DNA from: Eutreptiella sp. 'Long Island Sound 2002'
Lineage: Eukaryota; Euglenozoa; Euglenophyceae; Eutreptiales; Eutreptiaceae
Direction: 5' to 3'
NCBI GenBank assembly: GCA_964036045.1
Contig: OZ038381.1
Coordinates: 123,263,708-123,327,707 of the forward strand
DNA length: 64,000 nt
Positions 10,952-21,629 of the stretch are shown in pieces (position 1 is the stretch's first letter; the number at the start of each line of letters is the position of its first letter). The notes below the pieces were generated by a model. The model saw only the letters and a list, made by a program, of their open reading frames with translations, was not told the DNA's origin and searched no databases. A program made the translations under genes and the position numbers.

Positions 10952-11333
10952 AAAGAGAGTCAGGAAGCGGGAGGGGAAGGAGCAGATGGAAAAGCGGCCA
11001 AACACATGGAACCCGGACGGGAACAACCAGGGAAGCAGCGCACCAGGACTGGAACATCCGGGGGCGTGGCATCCCTGGATGGGAGCATTCGGGGCTCCAG
11101 GCGGAAGATGAAGCGGCGGCAGCAAAAAACAGCAAGGAGAGCAAGTACAAGAACTGGGGAAGCAGGAGAACGAGGACAAGAAGAGCAAGAGGCGGGAAGC
11201 GAGAGGAGAAGGAGAAGAATGAGAGGCAGATGGGCACATGGAACCCGGACCCATGTGGCTAGGGCCAAGCGACGGCCCCAGGGGACTAGGACAGCATGGG
11301 AGGCGGAACAGGAGAGAGGGGTGGGGGCGGTAG

Positions 11334-11880
11334 GGGAGCGACCGATGCTAGGCGCACAAAACGGTCCCCGGATGGATGAGGATCCAGTGGGCCCGCGCCA
11401 CAGGGTTGCTGGCGGCCCGGTGGGGTATAAACACGGGATGAGGGATGGGATGGGGCCGAACAACAGCCCAGGGGATTAGGCCGGGGCCGCGGCACAGGGG
11501 AAAAAGGCGGGAAGGGAGCGACCCGTGCTAGGCGCACGAAACGGTCCCCGAATGGATGAGGATCCAGTGGGCCCGCGCCACAGGGTTGCTGGCGGCCCGT
11601 TGGGGTATAAACATGGGATGAGGGATGGGATGGGGCCGCACAACAGCCCAGGGGATCAGGCCGGGGCTGCGGCACAGGGGAAAGGGACGGGGGCGGGAAG
11701 GGAGCGACCCGTGCTAGGCGCACGAAGCGGTCCCCGGATGGAAGATGATCCAGTGGGCCCGCGCCACAGGGTTGCTGGCGACACGGTGGGGTATAAACAC
11801 GGGATGATGGGACAAGGGGACGGGGCGGGGAAGGGCGTGTGGCTAGGGCCGCACAACGGCCCGAGGGGTAGGGAGTCCAT
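11334..11880 (+). repeat. Three tandem ~182-bp units each with a TATA-like site
   Basis: Units start at ggagcgacc near 11335, 11517 and 11701, each with gctaggcgcac, gatccagtgggcccgcgcc, gttgctggcg and GGGGTATAAACA (tataaa at about 11426, 11606 and 11792), then gggatga. E1 has one such unit (inverted, 4570-4700). The repeated TATA-like box could be an internal promoter array, but no transcript evidence exists here. Confidence 0.75.
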
Positions 11881-12598
11881 GGGAAGCTGGGAACGGGCCG
11901 GTGCCGGGATGAGGCAAAGGGGAATGCGACATGGGATGGGCACAGAGACCGAAAGCGCCAAGCAACAGCCCCGTGGGATTGGGAAACCAGTCGCCATGGA
12001 GTGGTGAACCATGGGCCAAATGGGGAACCTGACCACGGGAAGTCAGGAAAATGCCCTGAACTCCGGGAGGGCCGTGAGGTGTCCGCAGGGGTGAGGGTTG
12101 ACCTCGAGATCCCGGGTCAATGGCCTGAGTACACGTAGGTTCACGCGTGAGCAGGACCAGGGGCAACGTGGAAAGGGTCGCCCCCTGGCCTCCATCCGTG
12201 GATGGACGACACCCAAGTGCATCCGGGAGCCGAGTGGGTACTCCAACCCGTGAGGGATGGGGAGTGGTGGAATGTGGTTGACAGAGAGAAATGCTCCGCT
12301 GTCGGCGAGGGCTATCCACAGGAAACCCGCCTGCAGGCGCCCAATAGGCTGTGCTAGGGGGGGAACGCCGGGGGATCCTTTAAAGGGTGACCGGAAGGAG
12401 CTGAAACCGTGAGGGCAGCGACTGAAGGGGGCCTACCGCCGGTCATGCCCCAAGGGAACCTGGTTGAAGTTCTCGGCCGTGAGGTGAGACAGGGGTCGCC
12501 AGGAGAACTGATGGTGGAGAGCTCTCCTTCCCGCTAGAGGCGGCCACCATGTAAAACAAACAAGGAGATGTCAGATGAGGCTGCGGACGCGGCCGCCC

Positions 12599-12614
12599 TT
12601 ACTTACTTACTTAC
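12599..12614 (+). repeat. E3 3' tail, (TTAC)4
   Basis: Four perfect TTAC units follow GGCCGCCC and precede the T-run that begins the duplicated flank. Confidence 0.8.
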
Positions 12615-13182
12615 TTTTTTTTTTTTTCTTGCCGGTTGTGCGGTGCGGTGTCGGTTTGTGTGTCTGTGGCTGTGCTGGTGTGTGGTGCTGTTGGGACTGC
12701 GGTCTGTGGTGCGTTGTGTGTTTTGCCTGGTGCTGTGCGGCGTGCTTGTGCTTGGCTGGGTTTTTGTGCCTTGCTGTCCGGCGCGGTGTTGCGCTTGGTT
12801 GTCTTGTTCTGCTGTCGCGTGCTGCCGTGTTCTCTGCTGCCTTTTTTTTGCGTTGTTCCCTGCCTTTCCGTGGTGGTCCCTCCTGTTTTGGTCTGTGTGG
12901 TGCTCGGCCGTGGTGCGTCTTGCTGTTTGGCGTGGTCCTGTCGCGTTGCGTTCTTGTGCTGGCTTCTGTTGCGCTGTGCCGTTTGGTGCTCTGCCGTGCC
13001 CTGGTGCGTCTCTTGGTTCTGTGCTGTGTTGTTTGTATCGTTGCGGTGCTTGGGTCGCGTCTTGCCTCGTCTGCTGCTGTGGCGTGTTGTTGTGCTCTGT
13101 CTGTCCTTGGGCGCGGTGCTGTGTCGTCCTGCTGTGCTGCCTGTGGTCCGTGTGCTGTCGTTCCTTGTGCCGTGTTTCTGGG
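12615..13182. repeat. Right copy of the ~565-bp duplication flanking E3
   Basis: Matches 10391-10951 in the same orientation; continues past ttctggg into E2-specific text (tgcctcccttttcgtgg), whereas the left copy stops there at E3. Confidence 0.85.
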
Positions 13183-14378
13183 TGCCTCCCTTTTCGTGGC
13201 GCCTCTTGTGTGGTGCTGTGTTGGTGTGCCTGTGTCGTTGCTCTCTGTGCGGTGCCCTCTCGCCCCTCTGGCGCTGGCTGGTGATGTGTGTTTTTGCCTG
13301 TTGTGTTCGGGTGTGTGCTCTTGGGCTTGGCCATCCTCTGTTGTCCCCTGGTGGGTCCCGGTGTCGTGTTTCGGTGGTGCTGTCCCTGTCTCGCCATGTG
13401 GCTCGCCGCCCCGTGGTTTGGTGTGGTGTGTCTTGGTGCTCCGCTCCGCTGTGTTGTGTTCTGTGGTGCTGTGCTGTCGTGTGGTGGTGTGCTGTCGTGC
13501 TCTGCTGTCTGTTTGCGTCGTTGCCTGTGCCTGTTGTTTGTTTCCTGCCGCTGTGCTTTCTGCCGTGTGTGTCCTGGTGTGCTTCCCTGTGCTTGGTCGG
13601 CTTGTTGTGGCGCCCTGCTCCCCTGTGTTGTGTCCTGTGGTGCTGTGCTGTCGTGTGGTGCTGCGCTGTCGTGTTCTGGTGTCTTTTTGCGGTGCTGTGT
13701 GTGCTTGCTGTCGCTTTTTTCCTTTAAAACCACTGCAAAACCCGTTTAAAATAAACTTTTTTTTTGAAATAAAATAAAATTATACACTACCGAACACGAC
13801 CGCCAGCAACAAGACCATGTACTTTGTGCTGACTTACGTGTCACCTGTCGTTGGCGGCGTTGGTGGCGATGCTCTGGTGTTCGTGGGCTCGTACTTGAGT
13901 AGGTCGTTGTCAAAGTTGTTGGCGGTCATTGTCAGGGGTTTACCACTTTCCCCAAGGGCCGCCGCCTGAGCTGCAGGGCAAGGGGAGTGATGGGTACAAG
14001 GGTGGGGGAGGAGGTACATGGAGAAGAATGAGAAAAAGGCGACAGGGTGGGACGCGAGGGGTCGTGGCGAGCTACGAAAATATTTTGAGTTTTACACGCT
14101 GCTCGCGATGCGTTTTTCTTTGCGTCTATGGCTAGTTTGACTACGGGAGGGACGGCGTTATGCTCCTACGACGGTTACGGTGCTTACGGCTTTAACTATT
14201 CACCTATTTAAGGTCAAAAATTTTTCCGTCGCGTTTTTACCTGTTTCGCAGCGCGCTCTTTGGCCTAAGCCTTTTTTATGCTAATTAGCTTCATTTTCAG
14301 CTATTCAGAAAGTTTTTTCGTGTTGTTTTACCCTACTTTTTTATTTCATTCTGGCGAGACGCCAGCGTACGCGTCATG
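13183..14378 (-). repeat. E2 5'-terminal region, homologous to E1 18890-20563
   Basis: GT-rich text (cctgtgctgt, gtgttgtgttct) runs to 13730. Then comes an AT-rich turn (aaacccgtttaaaataaac, aaattatacactac) and a 500-bp 5'-end segment parallel to 19860-20563 in E1 (ttacacgctgctcgcga, gcagcgcgctc, ccttttttatg). On the minus strand this is where a transcript of E2 would begin. No coding frame with a known motif. Confidence 0.65.
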
Positions 14379-14834
14379 GGCCTCGTCCTCATGCCTGCAT
14401 CACTGCATTTCCTTGGTGTTGTCCTTTGCGTTCCCTCCGGACTTGACTCCTTTGCTGCACCACCTTGCTCTCGGCCTCCTGTTTCCTTCGCCTCTGGCCA
14501 CCACTTTCCCCTGGACGCTCCTGCCCTGGGGGTGGGGACCCCTTCTGGTTGTTCCGCCCCGGGCAACTCTGCCTTGGGGGTTGTGGCCGCTCTTTCTTGT
14601 TCTGCCCCGGATGTCCCTGTCCGGGGCATCTGCCCCCCACGTGTCCCTCGACAATCGAGTCCTGGGTGCGGTGGCTCCTGCTGCCTGATCCACCCCGGAT
14701 GTTCTAGTCCACTGCGCCCGGCCGCCCCTTGTCCCCGGATGATCCAGTCCGGGGTGCCGCAGCTCCTGCTGCTTGATCCGCCCCGGAAGATCGAGTCCGT
14801 GGAGTCTGGCTGCCGCTTGTCCCCAAATGATCCA
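14379..14834. repeat. Right copy of the ~457-bp duplication flanking E2
   Basis: Direct copy of 6034-6491, starting at E2's 5' end (ggcctcgtcctcatgcctgc) and running on into E1 block A (gatccagtccgggg), where the left copy is cut by the tail. Confidence 0.65.
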
Positions 14835-17150
14835 GTCCGGGGGACGGCAGCCCCTGCTCTGTTTTCCGTCTCGGATGCGCCCGTCCGGGGCGTCTGGCCC
14901 CCACTTGTCCCCGGATGAACCAGTCCGGCGCACGGGGCCTCCTGCTACTTGTTCCGCTCCGGATGATCCAGTCCGGGGCTTCAGGCCTTTTGTCACGGGT
15001 TAATGCTATCGTCGTGCTATGGCCGCTCCTTCTTGCTTTTCCCCGGATGATCCTGTCCAGGGCACTTCATCGCCTCGTCTCCGCTTTGCTGCATTACCAC
15101 GGCCTCGTCCGGGTCTTTGCATCACTGCATCACCGCGGGGTCCTCCTCTTGGCTGCCTCACTGCTTCTCCAAGGCCGCGTCCCCTTGGCTGCTGCTCCGC
15201 ATCACCACGGCCTCGTCCACTTGTTTATTGTACTGCATCACCACGGCCTTGTCCTCCCCATGGTTGCACCCCCTTTTCGCGGCCTCGCCCTCATCTCCGC
15301 TTCTTTGCTGTACCACGGCCTTGTCCCCACAGCTGCTTCTCTGCATCACCCCAGCCTCACCTACCGTCTTTTAGTCTGCTGCACCACGACCCCGTCTTCC
15401 TCATTGCTGCCCTGCGTCTCCTCGGCCTAGTCCTCATGCCTGCATCACTGCATTTCCTTGGCGTTGTCCTTTGCGTTCCCTCCGGACTTGACTCCTTCGC
15501 TGCACCGACTTGCTCTCGGCCTCCTGTTTCCTTCGCCTCTGGCCACCACTTTCCCCTGGACGCTCCTGCCCTGGGGGTTGGAACCCCTTCTGGTTGTTCC
15601 GCCCCGGGCAACTCTGCCTTGGGGGTTGTGGCCGCTCTTTCTTGTTCTGCCCCGGATGTTCCTGTCCGGGGCATCTGCCCGCCACCTGTCCCTCAATAAT
15701 CGAGTCCTGGGTGCGGTGGCTCCTGCTGCCTGATCCACCCCGGATGTTCCAGTCCGGTGCGCCCGGCCGCCACGTGTCCCCGGATGATCCAGTCCGGGGT
15801 GCGGCGGCTCCTGCTGCTTGATCCGCCCCGGATGATCCAGTCCGTGGCGTCTGGCCGGCGCTTGTCCCTGGATGATCCAGTCCGGGGGGCGGCAGCCCCT
15901 GCTCCGTGTTTTGTCTCGGATGCGCCCATCCGGGGCGTCTGGCCGTCACTTGTTCCCGGATGTTCCAGTCTGGGGTGCGGCGGCTCCTGCTGCTTGATCC
16001 GCCCCGGATGATCCAGTCTGTGGCGTCTGGCCGGCGCTTGTCCCTGGATGATCCAGTCTGACGGGCGGCAGGCCCTGCTCCGTGTTTTGTCTCGGATGCG
16101 CCCGTCCGGGGCGTCTGGCCGTCACTTGTCCCCGGATGTTCCAGTCCGGAGGGCGGCGGCCCCTGCTGCTTGTTCTGCCCCGGATTTTTCAGTCGGGGGC
16201 GTCGGGACTCCTTCCTCCGTCGTTTTGTTTCGGCCGCTCTATCTTCTTTTGGCCCGGATGATCCATTACTGGGCACTCCATGGCCTCGTCCAGGTCTCTT
16301 CATCAGTGCAGCTCCTCGGGCTCCTCCCCTTCGCTGATTCTCTGCTTCTCCCCGGCCTCTTCCTCTTGGCTGCTCCTTCGCATCCCCATGACCTCGTCCA
16401 CTTGTGTGCATTGCTGCATCACCTGGGCCTTGTCCTCTTCTTGGTTTCTCTGCATCTCCTCGTCCTCGTCCCCAACTCCGCTGCTCTGCATCTCCTCGGC
16501 CTTGCCCTCGCGGCCGCTTCTCTGGCTCCCCGTGGCCTCCCTCTCTCATCTGCCCCCCTACTTCCCCTCGGCCCCGCCTCTTCATTGCTGCTCTGCATCC
16601 CCTCGGCCTCGTCCTCTGCCCTGTGTCTCTGCTCCTCCGTGGCGTTGTCCTCTGTGCTGCGCCGCGACCTGTCCGGGGGGTGGGGGCTCGTGCTGCTTGT
16701 TCCCCCCTGGACGTTCCTGCCCTAGGCGTCACGCCTCTTTACCCTGGCTGATCCAATCCTGGGGGTTGTGGCCGCTCCTTCATGTTCTTCCCCGGACGAT
16801 CCAGTCCGGGGCGTTTTCCACCTCTTGTCCCTGGATGCTCCAGTCCGGGGGGCGGCGCCTCCTGCTGCTTGTTCCGCCCCGGATGATCCAGTCCTGGGCG
16901 TCCGCCGCCACTTGTCCCTGGAAGTTCCAGTCCGGGGGGCGGCGGCTCCTCCTGCTTGTTCCACTCCGGATGTCCCAGTCGGGGGCGGCGGCTCCTGCTG
17001 CTTGGTGCGCTTTGGATGATCCAGTCCGCGGCGTCTGGTCTCTCAGACGCTCCTTGTCCTCGTCTCTTCTTCGCTGCTGCTTTCCGGCCCCATCTGAGCC
17101 TCCGCCTCTGCCCTTCTCCGCTTGCTCCTCGGGCTCCTCAGGCGGCGTGG
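14835..17150. repeat. E1 repeat block A, second copy and extension
   Basis: Continuation of E1 after E2. 14835-15850 duplicates 5480-6490, and 15850-17150 adds more CCGGATGATCCAGTCCGG-type units spaced at tens of bases with gcggcggctcctgctgcttg between them. A long minus-strand open frame (16732-15434) is just the repeat translated (Gly/Arg/Pro-rich) and is not called a gene. Confidence 0.7.
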
Positions 17151-20100
17151 GTGCGTTTTGGTGGGTGCTCCTCGCCTGGTTGGGTGTTGCTTGGCACCGC
17201 CTCCTGTGCTGTGGTTGTGTTGATGTGGTGCGCGCCGTCCGGGTTTGGGGCACCCGGCGGCCGTTGTTGCTTGCCACCTGTCTGTGTGCCGTGGTTGTGG
17301 CCGGCGGCGTGCTTCTCTGGCGTTTCTTGCCGCCTCGCGTGTTGCGCCGCGCCTCGTCTGGTCCGGTAGCTCTCGGTGCTCCGGTCGGCTTTCCTGACGC
17401 CGTGGTGCCTATCCTCAACTCGGGGGCTTGCGCCCCCGGATTCACTGGGCGGCTGCGCGGGGCACTCGGAGGCCGGCCGAGAACCGGGCTCATTGTGCCT
17501 GCCGCTGGCCCCTGCCGAGGCAGGGGCGCTGGGCTTGCTCTGCGTCGTACCCGTTTGGGGCCCCGCTATTGGGTTGTCCCTGGCGGGTCCCTCTGGCGTC
17601 GGTCTGGGCTGCGTGCGCTGCGTTGGTTGGTGTGTGTGGACCCAGTCACTGACGCGTCCGGTTTCCCGTACTGTCCGTCCTTCGACAGGGGACTGGGTCG
17701 GTGCACCGGGGCTGTTTCGTGTGGACGCCGACACCTCCCCTTGCGGGTCGGAGGACGCCACGCTGGGGTCCAGTTCGTGTGTGCGGGTGCTTGCTCCTCT
17801 TGGCCAGGTCGGGCCGGCCGGCCTCCCGGGCGCGTTTTGGTGCGCGTCACCTTTCCTTTGGCCTTTTTGTCCTCCTCCTTTGCTCGGCCCCCTCCGAGCT
17901 TGGGGGGGCCCTTCTTGTTGGTGTGTTTGCCTTCTTTGCGTTGTTTTTTTTTTCGTGCGCCCCCGTTGTTTCTTGCTTTCACTGGTTTCCGGCCCCGGGT
18001 GTCCTGGGCCTTGGCGCTGCTTGCCTCCTCCCCCCCAACCCCCCCCTTTTTTTTTCCCGGTTTTCAGCCTTCCTGCTTTGGTTTGTGTTTGTTTCCGCCC
18101 CCCCCCTCCACCCCTCTCCTTTTGTTTTTCACCGTTTTTCCTTGTTTTGGTTGCTGCCTGTCTGGTTTGGTGTTTGTTTCGCGTCGTCCTCTTTTTCCTC
18201 TTCCCCGCCTCCCTCCCCTTGTCTTTTGTTTTCCTTCCCCCCCCCCCTCCCCTACCTCGTTTTTTTTTCGCCCAGGTTTTCGGCGCTTCCTGCTTTGGTT
18301 GGTGTTTGCTTGGTGCCGTCTTCCCTTTCTGCTCCCCCCGCCTCTCTTTTTTTTGCTTTTGTTGCTGCCTGTTTGATTTGGTGTTTGTTTCCTCTCGTCC
18401 TCCTTTTCCTCTTCCCCTCCCTCCTCCCCTTGTCGTTGTTTTCCTTTGCCCCCCCCCCTTGCGTTTTTTTTTGGTTTTTGGCGCTTCCTGTTTTGGTTGG
18501 TGTTTGTATCCTGCCGCCTTCCTTTTCCGCTTCCCCCCCGCCCTCTTTTTTTTTTTGATGCTGCCTGCCTGGTTTCGTGTTTATTTCCTTGCGCCCTCCT
18601 TTTCCTCCTCGCCGCCCCCCTCCCCTTGTCTTTTGTTTTCCTTTACCCCCCCCCTCCCCCCCCCTATCTTTTTTTTTGGCTTTCGGCGCTTCCCGCTTTA
18701 GTTTGTGTTTGTTTCCTGCCTCCTCCCTTTTCCGCCCCCCCCCCTCTTTTTTTCTCCTGGTGTTTGTTTCCTCTCGCCCTCCCTTTCCTCATCCCAACCC
18801 CCCTCCCCTTGTTTTTTGTTTTCCTCTGCCCCCTCCCCCCGGAACCTCCCCCGGTGTGTGCGTTCCGCCTGGTGTTCATTCTGGTGTTTTGTGGTGCCGC
18901 GTTGCCGTGTTCTGTGCTGCGTGTCGTGCTGTGGTGTCCCGCCTCGCTTGGTTGTGGGCTGCGGTGGCTTTTTGTGTGTTCTGTTGTGTTGTTCGGTGCT
19001 GTTGGTTGCTGCTGTGTGTTGTGCCACGTCTATGGCTGTGTCGTCCGGCTTCGTTGCTCGCGTTGTGGTCGCTGTCTCGTTGTAGTCTGTGTTGCCGTGT
19101 GCTTTGCTCTGTGCTTGAGTTCTGTGCTGTGCCGTGTTGCTGCGCGTTGCAACGCCCTGCGTTGTGTTGTTGTGCGCTGTGTCATGTTGTCTCGGTCTTT
19201 TCGGTGCTGCTGCGCGTTGTGTCGTGCCCCCAGGCGCTGTCTGTTGCCCTAGGGTCCTGTGCCTTCCGGCACTGTGAGTTGCCTTGTCTCCCCGCGCTGT
19301 GTGCTCTGTGCTTTGTGTGTTTTGGCGGGTTCTGTTGTTGCGTGTCGTTGTTCGCCGCTGTGCTTTGTGCTGTGTGCGTCCTGGGGTGTTGCGCTGTGCG
19401 TTTCCTGTCCTCTCCACCCTGTGCGGTTCTGGGCTGCGCTGTGCTGGTGCAGTTGCGTCGTGCTGTTTGCTTGGTCTGTGCTGTGTGTGACGCCTGGTGA
19501 TGCAGTGCGTTGTTGTCTGTTGCGCGGGTTCCTGCGGTGCCGTGCTGTGTTGTTGCGCGCTGTGCCGCTTCTTCCTGTGGCCCGCTGTGTTGTGCTGCGG
19601 CCTCCTGAGCGCGTGGCTGGCTGCCCTGTTCTGCGGTGCGGGTTGCTGTGCGGCCCTGCTCTCCCTTGGTGCCCTGCTCCCCTGTGCTGTGCCCCGCGGT
19701 GCTGTGCTGCGGTGTGGTGCTGTGGTGTCCCGTCCTGCTGCCTTGTTTGTTTTCGTGTTGTGTCCTGTGGTGCTGTGCTTCCGTTTGGTGCTGTGCTGTG
19801 GTGCCTCTTCGTCTTTTTTGCCTTGCTGGTGGCGCTGGCTTTCTGCTTCCCCTGAAAAATCTCCTGTAAAACCCGTCAAAATGGTTTTCCATTTTGTGAA
19901 AATAAATTCAAATTATACACTACGCAACCCACTCGCGAGCAGCAAGACCACTTTTTACTCACTGACTTACGTGTTACCTTTTGGCCTCCATGGTGTCGTT
20001 GTTGAAGGTAATGTTGCCTTGTGCTGGTTGTGTACTCCGAACTCCGAACTCTGTTTCCAATACTTGAAACTGTAGTTCAAATTGTGGTCAGTGGTGTTGT

Positions 20101-20563
20101 TGCACAGGGTTGACCAAATATCCCCCAGGGCAATCCACCATGCAGCGCGAGGCGACGCAAAAACGGCGAGAGTGGGGCGCGAGCGGGAAGGGTAGGTACA
20201 TGGAGAACAAAAGGGTGTCAAGGGCAGAAAGTGTAGGAGCGTGGCGTCTTAGAAAACGTTTTTTCGAGCTTTACACGCTGCTCGCGACGCGGTTTTCTTT
20301 GCGTACGCTGCACGATGAGCTACGGGAGACACGGCGTTGTGTTCGTACTATCGTTACGGCGCTTACGCGCGTGTTGTTTGCCTATTTAGGGTTCAAACGT
20401 TTCGGTCGCGTTTTAACGCGTTTCGCAGCGCGCTTTCTTCCCTAGCCCTTTTTTATGTTAATTACCTTTGTTGTCAGCTATTTAGAAAGATTTTTCGTCG
20501 TGTTAGTCTTATCTTTTTATTTCTATCTGGCAACAGGGCGCAGCGCGCGCGACAACAGACACA
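17151..20563 (-). repeat. E1 5' region: block B, pyrimidine-rich tracts, GT-rich tract, 5' terminus
   Basis: 17150-18060 matches block B of E2 (9421-10390). 17860-18860 is an unusual pyrimidine tract on the plus strand (runs of C and T: cccccccctcc, ttttttttt) repeated around gcttcctgctttggttggtgtttg. 18890-19860 is GT-rich. 19860-20563 is the AT-richer 5' terminus matching E2 13730-14378. No domain in any frame. Confidence 0.65.
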
Positions 20564-21232
20564 ATCCTTCCTGACAGGGACTATCATCAACCCGGAGCAA
20601 CCCTCAAAAATAATTCTTCTGCCCCGTGCGTTTGTAAAGATGGTGGGGGGGGGGTACCCACAGACACTTATTATTTCACAGCTCGGAGAGGGATCCCTTG
20701 TAGGGTTCTTTCCCAGTGTGTTGAGAATAAAAAGCATTACCGAGTACAGATGACGCACGATTTTTTGCAAATGAATCCATCTCAATTATTATGTAGTCCG
20801 ATTGCGCCCAACTAATGATGTCTTTACTAACTTCTGGAGGTATTGTTAAGTTTCCCTTCTGATATATGCTTTTGAAGTTTGTTTTGCGTGTTTGCTTCTG
20901 CTGCTGCCTTTCAGCCGAGGTTTGTTTTCTTTTTAATATGTGATTGAGGGAATATGCACTGGGCCTGTCATTGAACTTTGTAGTTTCCAACTTAGTTTTC
21001 AGAGACGTCAGGCTAAATCCATCTGTACTGGAGGGCACATCGCCCTTGTACGAATGATCATGGTCCGCTCTGGTGTAACCCCATCCAGCCATAAAATGGT
21101 CAGGGGCATACGGTGACGTTTTCGACCTACCCTTCAAGAGGGACACGGATGACTCCCTAGCCGTGTCCTCGTTCGAGGTCATCTCTCCCATACCACACTC
21201 AGATGACGAATCCCACCATGCCTGGTCTGACA
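20564..21232. repeat. Right copy of the ~668-bp duplication flanking E1 (R1 linker)
   Basis: Direct copy of 3106-3773, starting at E1's 5' end and continuing to the right into R1's own sequence (tctgaca|aatccgtacc). On the minus strand it encodes the Ser/Lys/Gln-rich linker between dUTPase and RT (for example RKQTSAERQQQKQTRK). Confidence 0.8.
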
Positions 21233-21629
21233 AATCCGTACCCGCCCCAGGCTGTCGCGGCTGACTAGGGTCACGCGACGGAAATGGCCTCTCATTTTGG
21301 CGACTCACACCCTCTAATTCATGTAGCAGATGGTCCACCATCTTGCTATACATGGCAGGCACTCCATTCCGGAGTCCTGGCGTACACTCCCGTGTGTATA
21401 CGGGCGACAACGCTTTCTCAAAAAGCAACGCATTTAGCATTGCCTGGGGATTTTTTGTTTGCAGCTTTATCTTGCATATTTGGATGGCCCACACCGTGAT
21501 GGCATAGCTACACACTGCTCTTGTAAAGTCATAGTACAGCATGCAGCCTGCGATCTGGGCCATTATTCTATATTTTAGTTTTGAAAATACAAATGTGGAT
21601 TGTAAGGGGGAGGGGGAAGTTCGTACGGA
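21233..21629 (-). pseudogene. R1 region between dUTPase and RT
   Basis: Minus-strand frame continues from dUTPase motif 5 without a stop through SPSPLQSTFVFSKLKYRI, TRAVCSYAITVWAIQICKIK and HELEGVSRQNERPFPSRDPS into the duplicated linker. No domain is recognised. It lies where the RT-upstream spacer should be in a Pro-dUTPase-Pol layout. Confidence 0.55.

Larger units (their letters stand above)
10952..12614 (+). mobile_element. E3: 5'-truncated E1-type insertion in E2
   Basis: A 1.66-kb plus-strand insertion beginning aaagagagtcaggaagcggg and ending GCGGCCGCCC(TTAC)4. Its last ~1.1 kb matches the 3' end of E1 in opposite orientation; its start does not match the E1 5' end, as expected for a 5'-truncated copy. 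It contains three tandem ~182-bp units. Translations are Arg/Gly/Pro-rich in all frames with no domain, so no gene is called. Confidence 0.75.
6491..14378 (-). mobile_element. E2: tetranucleotide-tailed insertion in E1 (contains E3)
   Basis: Read on the minus strand, E2 starts at 14378 and ends in a (TACC)n tail at 6522-6491. Its 5' end resembles that of E1: both reach the junction through tttttatttc-like text and TCTGGC, and share the upstream ~1.2 kb including ttacacgctgctcgcga and ttcgcagcgcgctc. Its 3' ~100 bp is shared with E4. Between them are a 127-bp satellite array and block B. Without E3 and its extra flank copy it is about 5.7 kb. No protein motif was found. Confidence 0.65.
3774..20563 (-). 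mobile_element. E1: tetranucleotide-tailed non-coding insertion in R1 (contains E2 and E3)
   Basis: Unrelated GC-rich DNA interrupts R1 between duplicated flanks. Read on the minus strand, the 5' end is at 20563 and the 3' end is a (TTAC)n tail at 3793-3774. Removing nested E2 (6491-14378) leaves about 8.9 kb of E1, including the extra duplicated stretch. Its 5' ~3.4 kb (17150-20563) matches the 5' part of E2; its 3' ~0.9 kb matches the 3' end of E3. The middle holds tandem repeats. No RT, endonuclease or integrase motif was found in any frame, so it would be non-autonomous. Candidate mechanism: target-primed reverse transcription by an outside RT (inference). Confidence 0.7.

Noticed and set aside
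3794-12598. A terminal-inverted-repeat DNA transposon bounded by the inverted 3' regions
   Set aside because: Each end has its own duplicated flank and a different host; two oppositely oriented tailed insertions explain more of the data.
9185-13777. Cys/Val-rich plus-strand frames and Arg/Thr/Gln-rich minus-strand frames in blocks B and C
   Set aside because: They arise from GT-rich composition; open in several frames at once and without motifs or third-position bias.
14379-14834. This segment as merely an internal repeat of E1
   Set aside because: Possible, because E1 repeats this region elsewhere, but its edges coincide with E2's 5' end and with the tail position in the other copy. Kept as a flank duplication at lower confidence.
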